Shown here: in pieces, positions 1-28,508 of the stretch
Position numbering within the stretch: position 1 is the stretch's first letter
How the letters are laid out: each line of letters starts with the position of its first letter
DNA from: Diphasiastrum complanatum
Taxonomy: Eukaryota; Streptophyta; Lycopodiopsida; Lycopodiales; Lycopodiaceae
DNA length: 64,000 bases
Direction of reading: 5' to 3'
Assembly (NCBI GenBank): GCA_029204225.1
Contig: CM055103.1
Span: 53,113,538 to 53,177,537 of the forward strand
Made by a program: the position numbers and the translations under genes
Notes under the pieces: model-generated
The model's input: only the letters and a program-made list of their open reading frames with translations
Databases searched by the model: none
Told to the model about the DNA's origin: nothing

Positions 1-16523
<16,523 letters not shown>

Positions 16524-16640
16524 TGCTATCTCTGGAGATACGATATTGAAAGATTGCTACTGCTTTTCTGATGACGAAAATGGGAGGGAAACCCCTCCGA
16601 AATGACTTGCTCCCAGAATGCAAAAGGCTTGAAAAGTCCT
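16524..16640 (-). promoter_or_regulatory. Probable 5' untranslated region of adenylate kinase
   Basis: This is the sequence just upstream of the start codon on the minus strand. It is moderately GC-rich and without an in-frame upstream ATG close by. No clear TATA box was identified, and the transcript start is unknown. Confidence 0.35.
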
Positions 16641-17076
16641 ACAAATCGACACCAAAAGTTAAAATCCCGTCAGCCAGACCAACAAAAATAACCAATTCAA
16701 ATCAGCTCAAGCACAAATTTAGTTCCAGAATCGTCAGAAATTTGTAAATGATGCCAAGAACATGGCGGCACAAAAAGTAGATCTGGAACTTAAACTGAAA
16801 CTGAAATGCAATCCACCAAAAGATGTGAGGAAAGATGCCGAAACGAAAAGCTAAAAGATGACAGAACCAGCTTATGCATGTTAATTCAGCCAAATGTAGC
16901 ATTTCAAAGGATTTTTGACAAAATCCGAAGAGATTCATAGCATACCTGGTGAGCAAGCGCGATCGAACAAACAGATCTACTCAGCTCGCGAGTTGCCGAT
17001 AGCAAACCAGTTTTGTGTGCATCTGTTGCCCGCCATAGCCACATGTTACAGTAAGGAGCAGGCCTGCATTTTGAAG

Positions 17077-17180
17077 CCCTACCAGCCCTTCACGGCCATC
17101 CAGACCTTCACCCAAAGGCATTTTCAGGCCCTTCCAGCCCTTCACGGCCATCCAGACCTTCACGGAAAGGCATTTTTCAT
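17077..17180. repeat. 52-bp tandem duplication upstream of adenylate kinase
   Basis: Two copies share CCAGCCCTTCACGGCCATCC, AGACCTTCAC and AAAGGCATTTT, with a period of 52. It lies about 560 bases upstream of the start codon, in the promoter or leader region. Confidence 0.9.
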
Positions 17181-18287
17181 ATTTCAGCCTTCAGGGAGAT
17201 GAATGCTAAAAAACCATGACTAGAGGCTGTGTATTTTAGAAGAGTTTGAATCATGGAAAAAGGAGGATAAATGATTCCTTCACAAAATGTGTTGATTGAT
17301 GCCCTAAAGACTTCCCTAAAGTTTCCCGAGTCGTAGTAGAAGGGTGTTCACGACACTTTAAGAAATGATGATCTAAAAAAACAGGAGAAAAGCATGGCAT
17401 GATCTCAACTTACACGCAAAGGACTTGGAAAAAGAGAGCTCTCTGCGTTCTACACAACGTTAGGGCTCATAAAGGCACGTTGAAATTTTAAGGAGAAGGC
17501 CCATATCATGTAGAGCAATAAAATTATAATATCTTGACTGATCTCCTTCCAATAATACCTTGTCAACGAGAGTCGTTTACGTAGATATTATACACCTGAC
17601 TACAATCTAATATCATGATATGATGCATCATTTAATACCTCTACTACACTGGGAAAATGATATGTGTATTGCAGCATCTCCTAACATGCCACTCTAAGAT
17701 AACCCCTCTTGTCAATCCATCCCTATGGTTAGTTGGACCTACCCAACTAAAATAAAACACATTTTTCAACATGGGCTTTGACGGATTTTAAAAAATGCTA
17801 TGATATTTCGAATTCGACATGTCAAAATCCGACAAATTAGATGCTTTCCCCTAAGAATCACCTCTGGCAGACCGAATATCAAGGTGGCAATTGATTAAAA
17901 AAATATTGTCAAAATATGGCGGATAGCATCTAGCTTGGCAAAGACATGGCATACAACCTGTAATGTGGCAATGACATGTAAGTTAACTTCGATGTCGAAT
18001 TCGGACGGATAAAAGTACATGTTGAATTCCAACATCCAAGTCAGTGATCCTCAAAAATAGTTGACTTGGCATTTCTATCAAATCGCAAAAGTGTCAAAAA
18101 CCATCAGATTTTGACATTAAGTTTTCTCCCTCTCATGCCTTCTCATTTTCATATATGTTTTACAAAGAGCGAAGGAACGAAGGCATGTGAGGATCAATGG
18201 AACATTGAATTAGTGGAGTGTTGGCATTGGTGAGTGATTGTCTCTGATTGACGAGAAAAAATGTTTTCATACTTTTTTATGTCTTTT

Positions 18288-18441
<154 letters not shown>

Positions 18442-18538
18442 GTGTCAAATGTTAGTATGTAAGTTTGTTGGTTTGTTGCTATGTTTGTTTTGTTTTTTAT
18501 TGGAAGAGAGAGAGAAAGAGATGAAGAGAAAGATATTT

Positions 18539-18645
<107 letters not shown>

Positions 18646-20080
18646 TTCTCCTTAAATGTGTATAGTTGGTATCAGGTCTGGCCTATATCATAAAATAACC
18701 CTAAACCCGAAATAGGTCCTATATTCATACCCAGTTAACGCACTACCTCATGCAAGAGTGTTTGTGAACGATGTCTATTTTGGGTATTGTAGCTGTGCGT
18801 GGCAAGGGATGATCTTGATAGGAGAATTTGCATGTTGTATGGAGGCTAGGGGTTGGAAAAGCATATATATACTCTCATCCTACCACTTTTGACCTATTGC
18901 GTCTATCGGCGATCAACCAATGCTTCATGATGATCTAGCTACAATAGTATCTTGTATAGAGATTGGCTTGGGAGTGTCTGGTCATTTGTTAGACAATTTG
19001 GTTGGGTGGTTCTTGCCACAACCTGTACTCTTGTCTACTCATTTTGAATCAAAGTAATTGTAGTGGGCATGAAAGTGGTATTAGAGTTATGCTTGAAGCT
19101 TGCTTGAACAAAAAGTGGTTTGCTTTTTTGGTGCTATTGACAAGTTGGGTTGAGTTCAAGGTGAAGAAAATTCAATGAGCATCTTCTTAAGAATTTTGAC
19201 TTTTTAAGTGGTTGCCAAAATTTTGTGAGAGATTTCAATTTGTTCACTCAATTTGGTATAGAAATCATTCATGGTTGTGTTAGTTTGATTCTGAAAATTA
19301 TGCATGCTATGTGTACTTGTTGAAAATAGATTGAATGAAAAATTATGGTTTCATATTCAAGGTTTTAATATTAACTATCCATTAGATGTTTGCAAACCTA
19401 TGTATAATGGGTTTCTGACTATCAAAAAAAATAGCAGCTAAGTATTGTTTGGTTTTGAATATTCATCATAATTGTAGTGGTAGTGATAATGCTATTAGAA
19501 CCTATTTAGATACTACAAAAGTAGTGGTAACTAGATGTAGTAGATGACATTATGATGGTGAATACACCTTGACAAAACTGATCTTATTATAAAACCCCAC
19601 ATGCCATTGAAACATGATTGTGCTTGGGAAGAGAGACATGAGTGAACAAAACAAACAAATATAGGTTGCAAATCATCATGGAAGTGTGTGTGATCATTAG
19701 CATGAGATGTGAGCCCTTGATAGAGTCTCTGTGTACAATTTCACATCCTGAGGAAAGAAAAACAAAACAAAAACTTGTAGCTCTAAAGTGCACCCTAATA
19801 GAGATCTTGATATATTTACTTCTCTTTGTTGGTGAATTCCTATTGAGGACCGAGATCAATTATATGAAGCTTTGTTCAAAGAGATATGAGCACAATCAAA
19901 GTATTCACGCCTATGATCATTTTTTCCTTTGGATTTCATGGACATTGAAATGACTAGCCCAACATTGCACCCAACCTTTCACCACTTCTTAGATTATGGT
20001 CCTTAAGTTTCCCTATAAAGATTTTGGTTAATACAACAGTTGATTTGTTATAAAACTCTTAATTTGTTTATTTAATGCCC

Positions 20081-20702
20081 GATCAGCTCGTCTATAGCTT
20101 TGTTGCCATCATGCAGTTCAATTAAGACTCTACTGATGTTGCAATATCAAGTATGTGTAAGGTCTGTTGGCGCATTCTACTTGAATTGGTTTGCAATGCA
20201 TCAAATACAAAATACGAAGAAAGGACTAGGAAAAAAATAGTTGAATGTGTCCCATCTTAGCCAGAGTCTTTCAATTGACATCTTGACCGAAGACCTTATG
20301 TCCCTTCTCAATTGGATCCTTTCAATTACATCTTGACCGGAGGTGTTCTGTCACGTCTCGACCGGAGGCATCCTGTCAAATCCCAACTGGAGGCTTTCTA
20401 TCAGATCTCGACCGAAAGCTTTCTATCAAGTCTCGATCGAGGGCATTCCATTAAAACTCGACCAAAGCATCCTGTCAAATCTCGACCGAAGACATCCTGT
20501 CAGATCTCAATCGAAGGATTTCTCTCAGATTTTGACCATTGGGTTTTTCATGGGAGATAAAATTTTATGATGGATTTGAATAATGCATTGCAAACAATTC
20601 AAGTAGAATGCGCCAACAGACCTTACACATACTTGATATTGCAACATCAGTAGAGTCTTAATTGAACTGCATGATGGCAACAAAGCTATAGACGAGCTGA
20701 TC
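20081..20702. mobile_element. Foldback structure with almost perfect 120-bp inverted arms
   Basis: Left arm 20081-20201 and right arm 20583-20702 are exact reverse complements except for one extra G in the left arm (TTGAATTGGTTTG against TTGAATTGTTTG). The 380-base loop contains a 25-bp minisatellite. The arms begin GATCAGCTCGTC. No clear target duplication was seen at the outer ends. The right arm runs straight into gypsy gag-region sequence, so this could be an inverted duplication of gypsy sequence rather than a transposon. Confidence 0.9.
20275..20540. repeat. 25-bp minisatellite in the foldback loop
   Basis: Diverged units of the type TCTCGACCGAAGACATCCTG + TCAAA repeat back to back about nine or ten times, with one 24-base unit. 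There are no spacers between the units. Confidence 0.88.
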
Positions 20703-20914
20703 AAAAATTTGAAAGGTTACAAAAATTGCATGATAAAAAAAACTGGTCTTACGATTCACAAATTCACTGAAATCAACAGTTGCACTAACCATGACCTCAT
20801 ATCAAGTTCACGATACTCGTAAAAATCTTGTCATAAAATTTATTAATAGAACCACTGACGATACACCATTAAATTGACAAAATTGATAAATGACCAATCA
20901 AGTTAAAGTGTTTG

Positions 20915-21440
20915 TAATTTACAGACAAAGCAATTTCGTGGTGGAGAGATGGTTCACCAAAGCCAATAACTTGGAGACATTTTATGAAGCTATTCTTTAA
21001 AGCCTTTATGTTTGTAGATTATTCTCTCATGTACAATAGGCTTATGGATTGTACGATAAGAAACAAGAGTTTTGATACATGTTCAAGATTTTACCAACTT
21101 CTTAAAGTGCGCTTGTTTCACTCAAAGTTGGTGTAATGCCATTTTATCCGCAGTTTGTCACAATGAGTGCACGTGCAATGTTTCACAAATGCCTGAAAAT
21201 GCTAGCTAAGTGGTGGGTGCATATGACAAATCAATGCAGCCTCAAAAAAAATCTGAAGCAAGTAGTCTTACAAAGAGAAAAAGAGCAAGAAAATGACTAG
21301 ATAGTATTTTAATGAGCTAGATGAAATTGCACACATTTTTTCCAAGAAAGAATCCAACTTTTCTAAAATGACAAAGCATAGTTCAACTATCTTTTGTTTC
21401 AACTACAAGAAGCCAGGTAATTTTGACGAGGATGTTTGGA
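20915..21440 (+). mobile_element. Decayed Ty3/gypsy gag (element A)
   Basis: Plus-strand remnants read AISWWRDGSPKPITWRHF, which matches the gypsy gag core pattern (WW...ITW..F). A degenerate zinc knuckle CFNYKKPGNF follows near 21395. Stops and frame changes are frequent. Confidence 0.65.
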
Positions 21441-22229
21441 AGAAATAAAATCAGTTTATAATACCGTGGTATTGGATCTACCAAGAGGTAGATTTCCTAA
21501 ATTGGAGTTTAGTTTTATTCATATTGGTTCATGTGGATGTCTCTTTAGTATGAATTCCTTCAAGACTAATGAATTATTAGAGGCAAAATCTTGAGTTAGA
21601 GGCAAAATTTTAGAGGAGAAAGTCAATGTACTATTTGGTTCTTGTTACATTCACTTAAAATTTTGAAGGTAAAAAATGACCACATCTATCAGTACACTTG
21701 GTGATGATGAATTGATACCAAGATGTGGATTGTTAAGCCATCAAGGAGAAAATAGATCTCCATGCTATAAATTTTGAGATAATTGATGTTATTTTGCGAT
21801 ACGAGTGATTTTTTAAGAGATTTGATGGATTAAAAATTGATTATAATAACCATCAAATGAGTTTTTTAGTTAATTTTTTAAGTAGTTTCCATTTTTTCAA
21901 AAAAAGAATTCATGTATTCAACCAACCATTTTGGTGGCTAATTGGATAAAAAAATCTTCGAGTGTTGATTTTGAAGTATTTCATGTGCTTATAAAAATTG
22001 TTTTAAGTTTTGATGTGCATATAATTTGTGTTGACATGAATGTAATTCCATCTGAATTATCATGTAATGAAAAACAATGCTACATAAGTTGAACAAAAAC
22101 TTGGTAATGTATTCCCAAATGAAACTACCTCACGGATCACCTCCCATTTGGATGGTAGATCATAAGATATATTTGATATCGAAAAACTCAGCCAATCTTT
22201 CAATTGCCATATAGATTATGTTTGAAAGA

Positions 22230-22640
22230 GGAAGATGGCATTATGAATTAAATTAAAAACTATTTGAAAATGGGACATATCAAATCTAGTAAATCACCAT
22301 GGGTGACTCATGTTCTTTTTAAAGATAAGAAGGATTGTAGTTTTCATAGTTGTGTGGATTATAAGGGGTTAAATAAATTTACCATTAAGAACAAGTATTT
22401 GTACCAAGGTGGATAGACTGTGTGGGGCTAAATATGTCACCACCATACAAGATATCATCATCCATCTTGATAACATTCAAAAAATGACTTAGAACTCCAT
22501 TTGGTCATTATAAGTTTTTAGTACTTCATTTTTAATCAACTAATGCTCTTATCACTTTGCAACAAATGATGAATGATTTGATTCGTCCAAATCTAGATGA
22601 GTATGTTACATGACCAACGAGCCAACCAAGAAAATCTAAT
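22230..22640 (+). mobile_element. Decayed Ty3/gypsy reverse transcriptase (element A)
   Basis: Readable blocks are [36 protein letters not shown], then TPFGHYKFLVLHF and MMNDLIRPNLDEYV. These match the gypsy reverse transcriptase order. Several stops and a frameshift near 22410 show it is dead. Confidence 0.8.
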
Positions 22641-23277
22641 AAGTGTTTGCCATTTTCCATTGATGTTGACCAGAAACTTGAAAGAGGCACTCCATCAAAT
22701 ATAATTTGTGATAAGATACTAGAAAATGATGTGCATGACACCAACTTGGCTATATGACGAACGAAGCCCCGGAGTTAAATCAGATGTAGTGGGTTTACAA
22801 TGGCACCAATGAAAAGGTTCGCAAAGTTCATCAATGTCATGGAGAAAATGTTTTCCACTGGAGTACCTGCACCAAGTTTTTTTCAAGGTGACAAACTCTA
22901 GTTGGTGTGCAAGGTCAAATGTTTCGATTTTTAGTGATGATGTGTGGCATACATGGATACTACCATTTTGAGTGTTCTTGGCCAAGCACTAGGGTTATGC
23001 AAGGTTGCAAGAGGCACTCATATCACACAAGTTGAGAAGTTGGTCCTTCAAACGAGCATAGATGAGGCTGGTTCTTCAAAAGAAACATTGGAAAACCCAA
23101 ACCAAACAAGCCATGTTAGTGTCAAAAACCCTAAAAAATAGAAAACAATCTTCGTCTGTTCTACAGTACCTAGATATGACCTAGATCTATCTACTGCTAG
23201 GTCGACAAAGGTTCAAACTAAAAATAGAAGACTAAAGTAATTGTTCATCTAGTTGATGGTAACCTTTTGTAGGAAGT
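22641..23277. other. No gene recognised
   Basis: Short open frames exist on both strands but none resembles a family. This is probably the continuation of gypsy debris up to the truncated end of copia element 3. Confidence 0.5.
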
Positions 23278-25217
23278 TTAACACCTTTCTGCAAGAATAT
23301 CAATTCTCTGATAAAAACCTTTGTCTGAATCTTCGCCATAGTCAGAGTCATAGCATTTGGCAGATTTGACTAAGGTCTTGTTCTTCCTTTCTACCAGTTC
23401 ATTCGATTGTGGAGAATAGGAAGCATCGAATTGTTGCTCGATGTAGTTTGTTGAGCAGTAGTCTCTGAATTCTTTCAAGATGTATTCACTACCGTTGTCG
23501 CTCCTTAGTGCTTTAATCTTCTTGCATGTCTACAACTCAGCATTTTCCTTGTACTTCTTGAAGAATTCAAAAGCTTCAAGAAGTGCTTTAGAAAATATAC
23601 AATAGTTCTTTTAGAATAGTCATCTATAAAAGTAATGAAGAGTTTGGCACCAAGCAGTGATGGTGTTTGCATTGGGCCACATATATCAGTATGTACAATG
23701 TCTAACAAATAGATATGTGTTCTTGATTTGACTTAAATGGCATTCTTGACTACTTTCCTATGATACAACTTTGGCAGACAGGAAGGTCAACAATTTTATA
23801 ATCTAAATCTCGAACTGAAGAATGTCTAGACATGTTACCTATCGATACATGATTGAGGTGACCAAGTCTATAATGCCAAGTCAATTCTTTATTGATAGAT
23901 GTTGAACTACTTAAAACACGATCAGTTACAGAATTACAATGACTAAGCATATAGAAATATCTCTGTCTCTTTTTGAGTGCAAGAAATCTCCTACTCTTAT
24001 CAAGAATTCGATAGGAATCTATCTGAAACTCTACCCTATGTCCTAAATTTGTAATTCGACTTACCGACAAAATGTTTGTCGTCAAGTTTGGGACATACAA
24101 TACATTCGGTATCAATTTTGACATTCCATTCTGAAAATTCAATTTGACAGTACCTTCACCTTCAATTCTGTGTGAGCTTATGTCTCCAAGGTAAACGAAC
24201 TTCTTGGTGTTGCAGGCCAAATAATCAATGAACCATTCTTGATGGCTTGTCATGTGCTGCATTGCTCAACCATTCCTCTGATTGTTCGACATGGTGATGG
24301 TTCACCATGAAGGCTTCTTTCTCTTCGTCGTCTACAACATTCTGCTTCGTGTTGACTGCATGGGCTTGCTGATTTGGCTGCTTCTTCTTGTCATTGTTGA
24401 GCTTCAAGATTCGACAGTCCTGGATTTCATGGTTCATCCTCTTGCAATACTTACAAAATAATCTCTTCTTCCTTTGAGCGGGTTGTTGATTCTGGGTCTT
24501 CTGTGACTCCTTCTAATTGTTGTCAAATTGTTGGACAACTTTCTTCTTCTGTGGCTTCTTCGCGTTCTTCTTTGAGAATAATGCTTGTGAGTCATTGATG
24601 GAGGACTAGGATGCTCCATTCTTTATTGTCTCCTCCTACAGAAGCATAACTATGACTCTGGACAATGTTATATCTGAGTGTGTGGTAATCATCATCACCC
24701 AGTTTTTGTATAAGGATGGCAAACTTGACAACAAGGTCATTACAGCATCGGAGTCTTCTATCACTGAACCTATTGCCACCATCTGCTCCAACAGAGTCTT
24801 AAATTGACTAATGTGATTCTGAACAGAATCACCTTTTGACATTCTAAGAGAGAAAAACTTTCTCCTCATATGATGCAGCTTCGAAGTGACATCTCTCACT
24901 TCATATAGTGTACTCAATATATCCCAAACTTCTTTCGAGGATTGGGCTTGTCTGATATGGCCAAGCTGTTTGTCGAAGATGTTAAGGGTGATCAAGGTGA
25001 AAGCCCTGCCATCCTTGAGCTTCCACTTGGAAATGGCTTGCTCATCGACACTGGGAATTAGTTTGGTTCCATCGACTATTTCCCAAAGTTCTTTGGCCAT
25101 GAGTATTACTCTCATCTTGAATTTCCATAAGTGGTAATTCGAACCATCAAGTTTGTCTACCATTAGAGCATACTGTGGTTGTGAATTCATATGGAGTTTC
25201 AAGATGAGTGTATGCAA
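23278..25217 (-). mobile_element. Copia element 3: gag, protease region and integrase, 3' truncated
   Basis: The minus-strand order is as follows. Gag (25217-24636) has LDGSNYHLWKFKMRVILMAK, AWDI-like SKEVWDIL and LLSSLPSLYKNW. A degenerate zinc-knuckle region follows near 24430, then a protease remnant (EWFIDYLACNT). The pre-integrase segment is LTWHYRLGHLNHVS with CQSCIIGK. The integrase starts DIVHTDICGP, with FIDDYSKRTIVYFLK, then YSPQSNELVERKNKT. It stops near 23278; reverse transcriptase, RNase H and 3' LTR are absent. Several frame changes are present. Confidence 0.88.
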
Positions 25218-25368
25218 ATAGTAGATTGTATGACTGAAAACAATTATAACAAAAGTCTACACTATATCATAACTATTTTGATAATGTCATTTCTAAATTC
25301 ACCTTTAGGAATCAAAGAGTGAAATTACTACTATGATACCATGTTGGAATTAGATAAACAGAGAGATA

Positions 25369-25380
25369 GCTCTGATACCA
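25369..25380 (-). other. Primer-binding site of copia element 3
   Basis: The minus strand reads TGGTATCAGAGC directly beside the LTR start TGTTGGAATTC at 25381. A degraded second copy of the same junction (ATGATACCATGTTGGAATT) lies at 25333-25351. Confidence 0.9.
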
Positions 25381-26433
25381 TGTTGGAATTCGAGGTAATG
25401 CGCATCGTATTAGTGAAATGAGCAAAATTCTCAGTACATGTAATTGTCTATCGTATTCTGACCAGATTTGAACGAATCAAAATCTGTCTTACTTGATCGC
25501 ATCTTTGAATTCACTGGATCGAAAGACTTGATTCCATAGCCATGCACGAATTCACTGAGTTATAGATTTAGATTTTATGTGTAGAAGCGTAAAGCGTCTA
25601 GGAATTGATTAGAACAACAAATTCGACTTATGCTGACAGTCACACAAATAGTTTAGTCTATGAATAATTTATCTGCGAGCATGAATCTATTTGAACATGA
25701 ATTAAATAAGCATTCAATTAGGACATACACGAATCGAATTATGGAACAAATATTGATTAGTCGCGAATGGTAACAGTTTGAATGCAGACAGAGTCGCGTT
25801 CTTTCTTAGCCAATACTCTATAGTAACAGAGAGAAAGAACAGAACAATTGCACTCAGAATGTTCAATTACTGATTCAACCCTCTGAGTGTTCAGTGTTCA
25901 ATTCAAGATTCTAACCTCATAACTGATAAGTTGATGGGTACTTGTACAAATGGCTAGCTAATTAAAAGAATGGTTAATCTGTACATTGCAAATTAGATTA
26001 ATCCACTACGTGATGTTGTCAATCGCTTTCGGACAGTATCTAAGTCCGTTGAAGACCTTGCCCAATCGTGACGATGGTACGGTTGAGCCGCCTTTTGATC
26101 AAATCGACTTGAGAGTGACAGATGACCAGCTTATGAGCTCGACAGTCGTCGAGGTCAAATAGAAAATATTTGCGGTGGCAGATAGTCGACAAGGCAGAAT
26201 GGCTGAGTGATCAAAAGTCAAAGTCATCGAAATGTTCGACATGGTGAATGCCAAATACTTTCAAGGTGGTCAAACACTTTCGTGTCGTCAAAACTCTGTC
26301 ACAAATTTATTTGTATTTTTGTAAACTGTTAGAAAACGCGTGTATTTCTGCAAATTGTACAAGTATTTACAACAGTTAGAGAATGGATCTAGATTAGAAG
26401 AAAGATATGGATGGAGAGGATAGGAACTCAACA
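25381..26433 (-). repeat. 5' LTR of copia element 3
   Basis: It begins TGTTGGAATTC and ends GGAACTCAACA, so the ends share TGTTG/CAACA. It is about 1053 bases. Repeated GTCGA motifs occur in its right half. The right boundary is inferred from the terminal repeat; gypsy sequence begins just beyond it. Confidence 0.65.
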
Positions 26434-26454
26434 ATAACCAAGTTAAAATCGCAC

Positions 26455-26805
26455 CGACGGATCGACATAAAATAGCTTTTGCAACAGAATGAGAAACATA
26501 TGCTTGTAAAGTTATGCCATTTGGACTTTGTAATGCACCTAGGTCACTTCAGAGAGTGATGTAGTTTGCCTTCAAAGACTATTTGCAAAATTTCCTTGAA
26601 ATTTACTTGGATGATCTCGGAGTCCATAGTGCTGATACAGACCATCTGGATTGTTTGGAAAAAGTATTTGAACATTGTCGCAAGTACCAAATCTCCTTAA
26701 ATCCATAAAACTGTCAGATTTGGGCTACTCATGGAGTTTTTCTTGGACATGTGATATTGAGACATGGAATTGCTACAGATTATTCCAAAATCAAAGTCAG
26801 AAGAT
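26455..26805 (+). mobile_element. Decayed gypsy reverse transcriptase, Athila/Tat-like (element B)
   Basis: Readable blocks are DRHKIAFATE, VMPFGLCNAPRSLQRVM, FLEIYLDDLGVHSA, HLDCLEKVFEHCRKYQISL and GVFLGHVI. There are three stops, at positions where the family has Trp or Gln/Lys. It overlaps the domain region of element A, so it is a separate element. Confidence 0.85.
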
Positions 26806-27071
26806 ATTGCGATGATACACTCTGTCCATTCCATACAGATTGGTTGCCAACAAGCAATATGGTGCTTCATCAAACTCTGCTTCAACCATCATTTTTCTTT
26901 CATGGGAACATGGATTACAGTCTTAAGCTAACCAACGGACTCCATTCAACAGCTTTGGATCTGTAATGAGGCAATAATTTCTTGGATGACACATTTTCAA
27001 TCCTAACTACTCAACCAAGGCAATCAAGCTGATCAGACAAGCATCCTCATTTTTGAGGACAAAAATGTTTC

Positions 27072-27560
27072 AGTAGGGGGAGTGTCATGGACTGTTAGTA
27101 CATCCATGCTTATACATGCAAAATAATATCAAATGCAAGCTTTCTAGGCCCAAAAGGAGCTATTAGCCTTAGGAACAAGGCGGTTCCTTCTTTAGGCCCT
27201 TCAAAGTAACTAATAAGGATAATAGGCCAATAAGGGCCCAATGTAGTATAAATAACTCTTAACAAGGGCTAACTATCCCTCAATATAGTTATATTTAGTT
27301 AAGTAAGAGCATTGTCTATAATTAGGCAAGAGACATCAATTTGTGAATCTTTTGGCTCATTTGCAAGTGAGAGCTTCTTCCTTCCTCCTTGTGAATGTGA
27401 GCTATGGGGATTTCCTTGCTAGGTCTCATGTGCCCTATCCACATGAATCCATGGTGCAACCTAATTTTAGCATTATGAATCCATCTGTCAAGTCGACGAA
27501 GGTCATGTTGAGGGTAACATTCTCGACGAATGTTCCCAAAGTGATAGGCTTTTGAACTCT
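27072..27560 (+). repeat. Polypurine tract and start of a gypsy-type 3' LTR
   Basis: AGTAGGGGGAG (27072-27082) is a good polypurine tract and is followed at once by TGTCATGGACTG, a typical LTR start. TATAAATA at 27248 could be its promoter. The right end is not defined; 27560 is only an estimate. Confidence 0.5.
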
Positions 27561-28004
27561 CGCCTGACTTCAAAATATGTACTTATTGTGCGAACTAACC
27601 TTCACCCAACTCAATTATATAAATCTGAACTGGATGTATGATCTAGCAACTCGACAAAATTTCATATGACTGTTTGTTCAATATCTGACTAAAAAAATCA
27701 TTTTTCATCAAAAGTTAATTCTTGAAAATACTTTCTTTCCTCTTTTTCTACGTTGATGACTTTTTTACTTTTCCTCATCATTCTTTTTTTCTTCTTCTCT
27801 TCTTAATAGTGTCTTTTTCAAAAAAAAAAAAATTCAACAAGTACCGCAAAACAAAAAAAGTTTAAAACAACAAAACGTAAAAATGAGGAAATCTTCATGC
27901 TGGTAGAAATGAGGAAATCTTCATGCTCCTTCACTTGTAAATTTTAGTTTCCCTTTGATTAAATTTGTCTTATACATCAATGCTAGATCTCCTTCCTTCA
28001 ATTC
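27561..28004. other. No gene recognised
   Basis: A pyrimidine-rich stretch (27765-27830) ends in an A-run. A 24-base direct repeat containing ATGAGGAAATCTTCATGCT occurs at about 27882-27926. Confidence 0.5.
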
Positions 28005-28313
28005 TTTTTTGGTGTAAACGACAATCATGCCATGCCTTACGACGAGCTTTTTTCTGCTGCTAGTGCATGGACTGTCATCAATATGGTTTCACAAAGTTTA
28101 TGCAAAACCTCATGACACATTTGTAAAGATTTTGCATCGTCCAACCATTCCGTTACTGCTATGCGTAAAGATGATACCAAAAATTCAATCGACATAACGA
28201 CATCTTGACCATAGACAAGTTGAAATGGTGTCTGATTCGTGCTAACATTATAAGTTGATCTGATTGCCCATAATGTTGCATAAAGTTTATGTTCCCACTC
28301 AGATTGACTTGCT
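28005..28313 (-). mobile_element. Gypsy integrase C-terminal region (element C, left piece)
   Basis: The minus strand reads EWEHKLYATLWAIRSTYNVS, TNQTPFQLVYGQDVVMSIEF and SLRIAVTEWLDDAK. These match the conserved end of the gypsy integrase core. The sequence is cut at 28313 by copia element 4. Its reverse transcriptase and RNase H partner lies on the far side of that insertion. Confidence 0.8.
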
Positions 28314-28508
28314 ACATAGCAACTGTATTTCTCAAAATGAATTTACACTGTACATATAGTTGTTCACTCAGGCAACCCATGTATGACCCAGGTTGCCGTT
28401 GGCGGGACGCGTGTCCCGTCGACTTGCCTCGTGGTGAGGCCAACTGATCCTTATCCACTGATAGGACCCACAGTATAGTAACACAGTGATTCTACTTTAA
28501 TTCTAACT
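28314..28508 (-). repeat. 3' LTR of copia element 4
   Basis: It aligns over 195 bases with 31611-31805, with about ten mismatches by eye; shared blocks include TTGTTCACTCAGGCAACCCA and GGCCAACTGATCCTTATCCA. It lacks about 80 bases present at the start of the other copy. Confidence 0.9.

Noticed and set aside
20275-20540. Regular 25-bp repeats that could suggest a CRISPR array
   Set aside because: The units are contiguous without unique spacers, are diverged, and lie in a plant genome.
20312-20570. Repeat-containing open frames of 75-82 codons
   Set aside because: The 25-base period is not a multiple of three, so the same repeat is read in three frames; no coding constraint.
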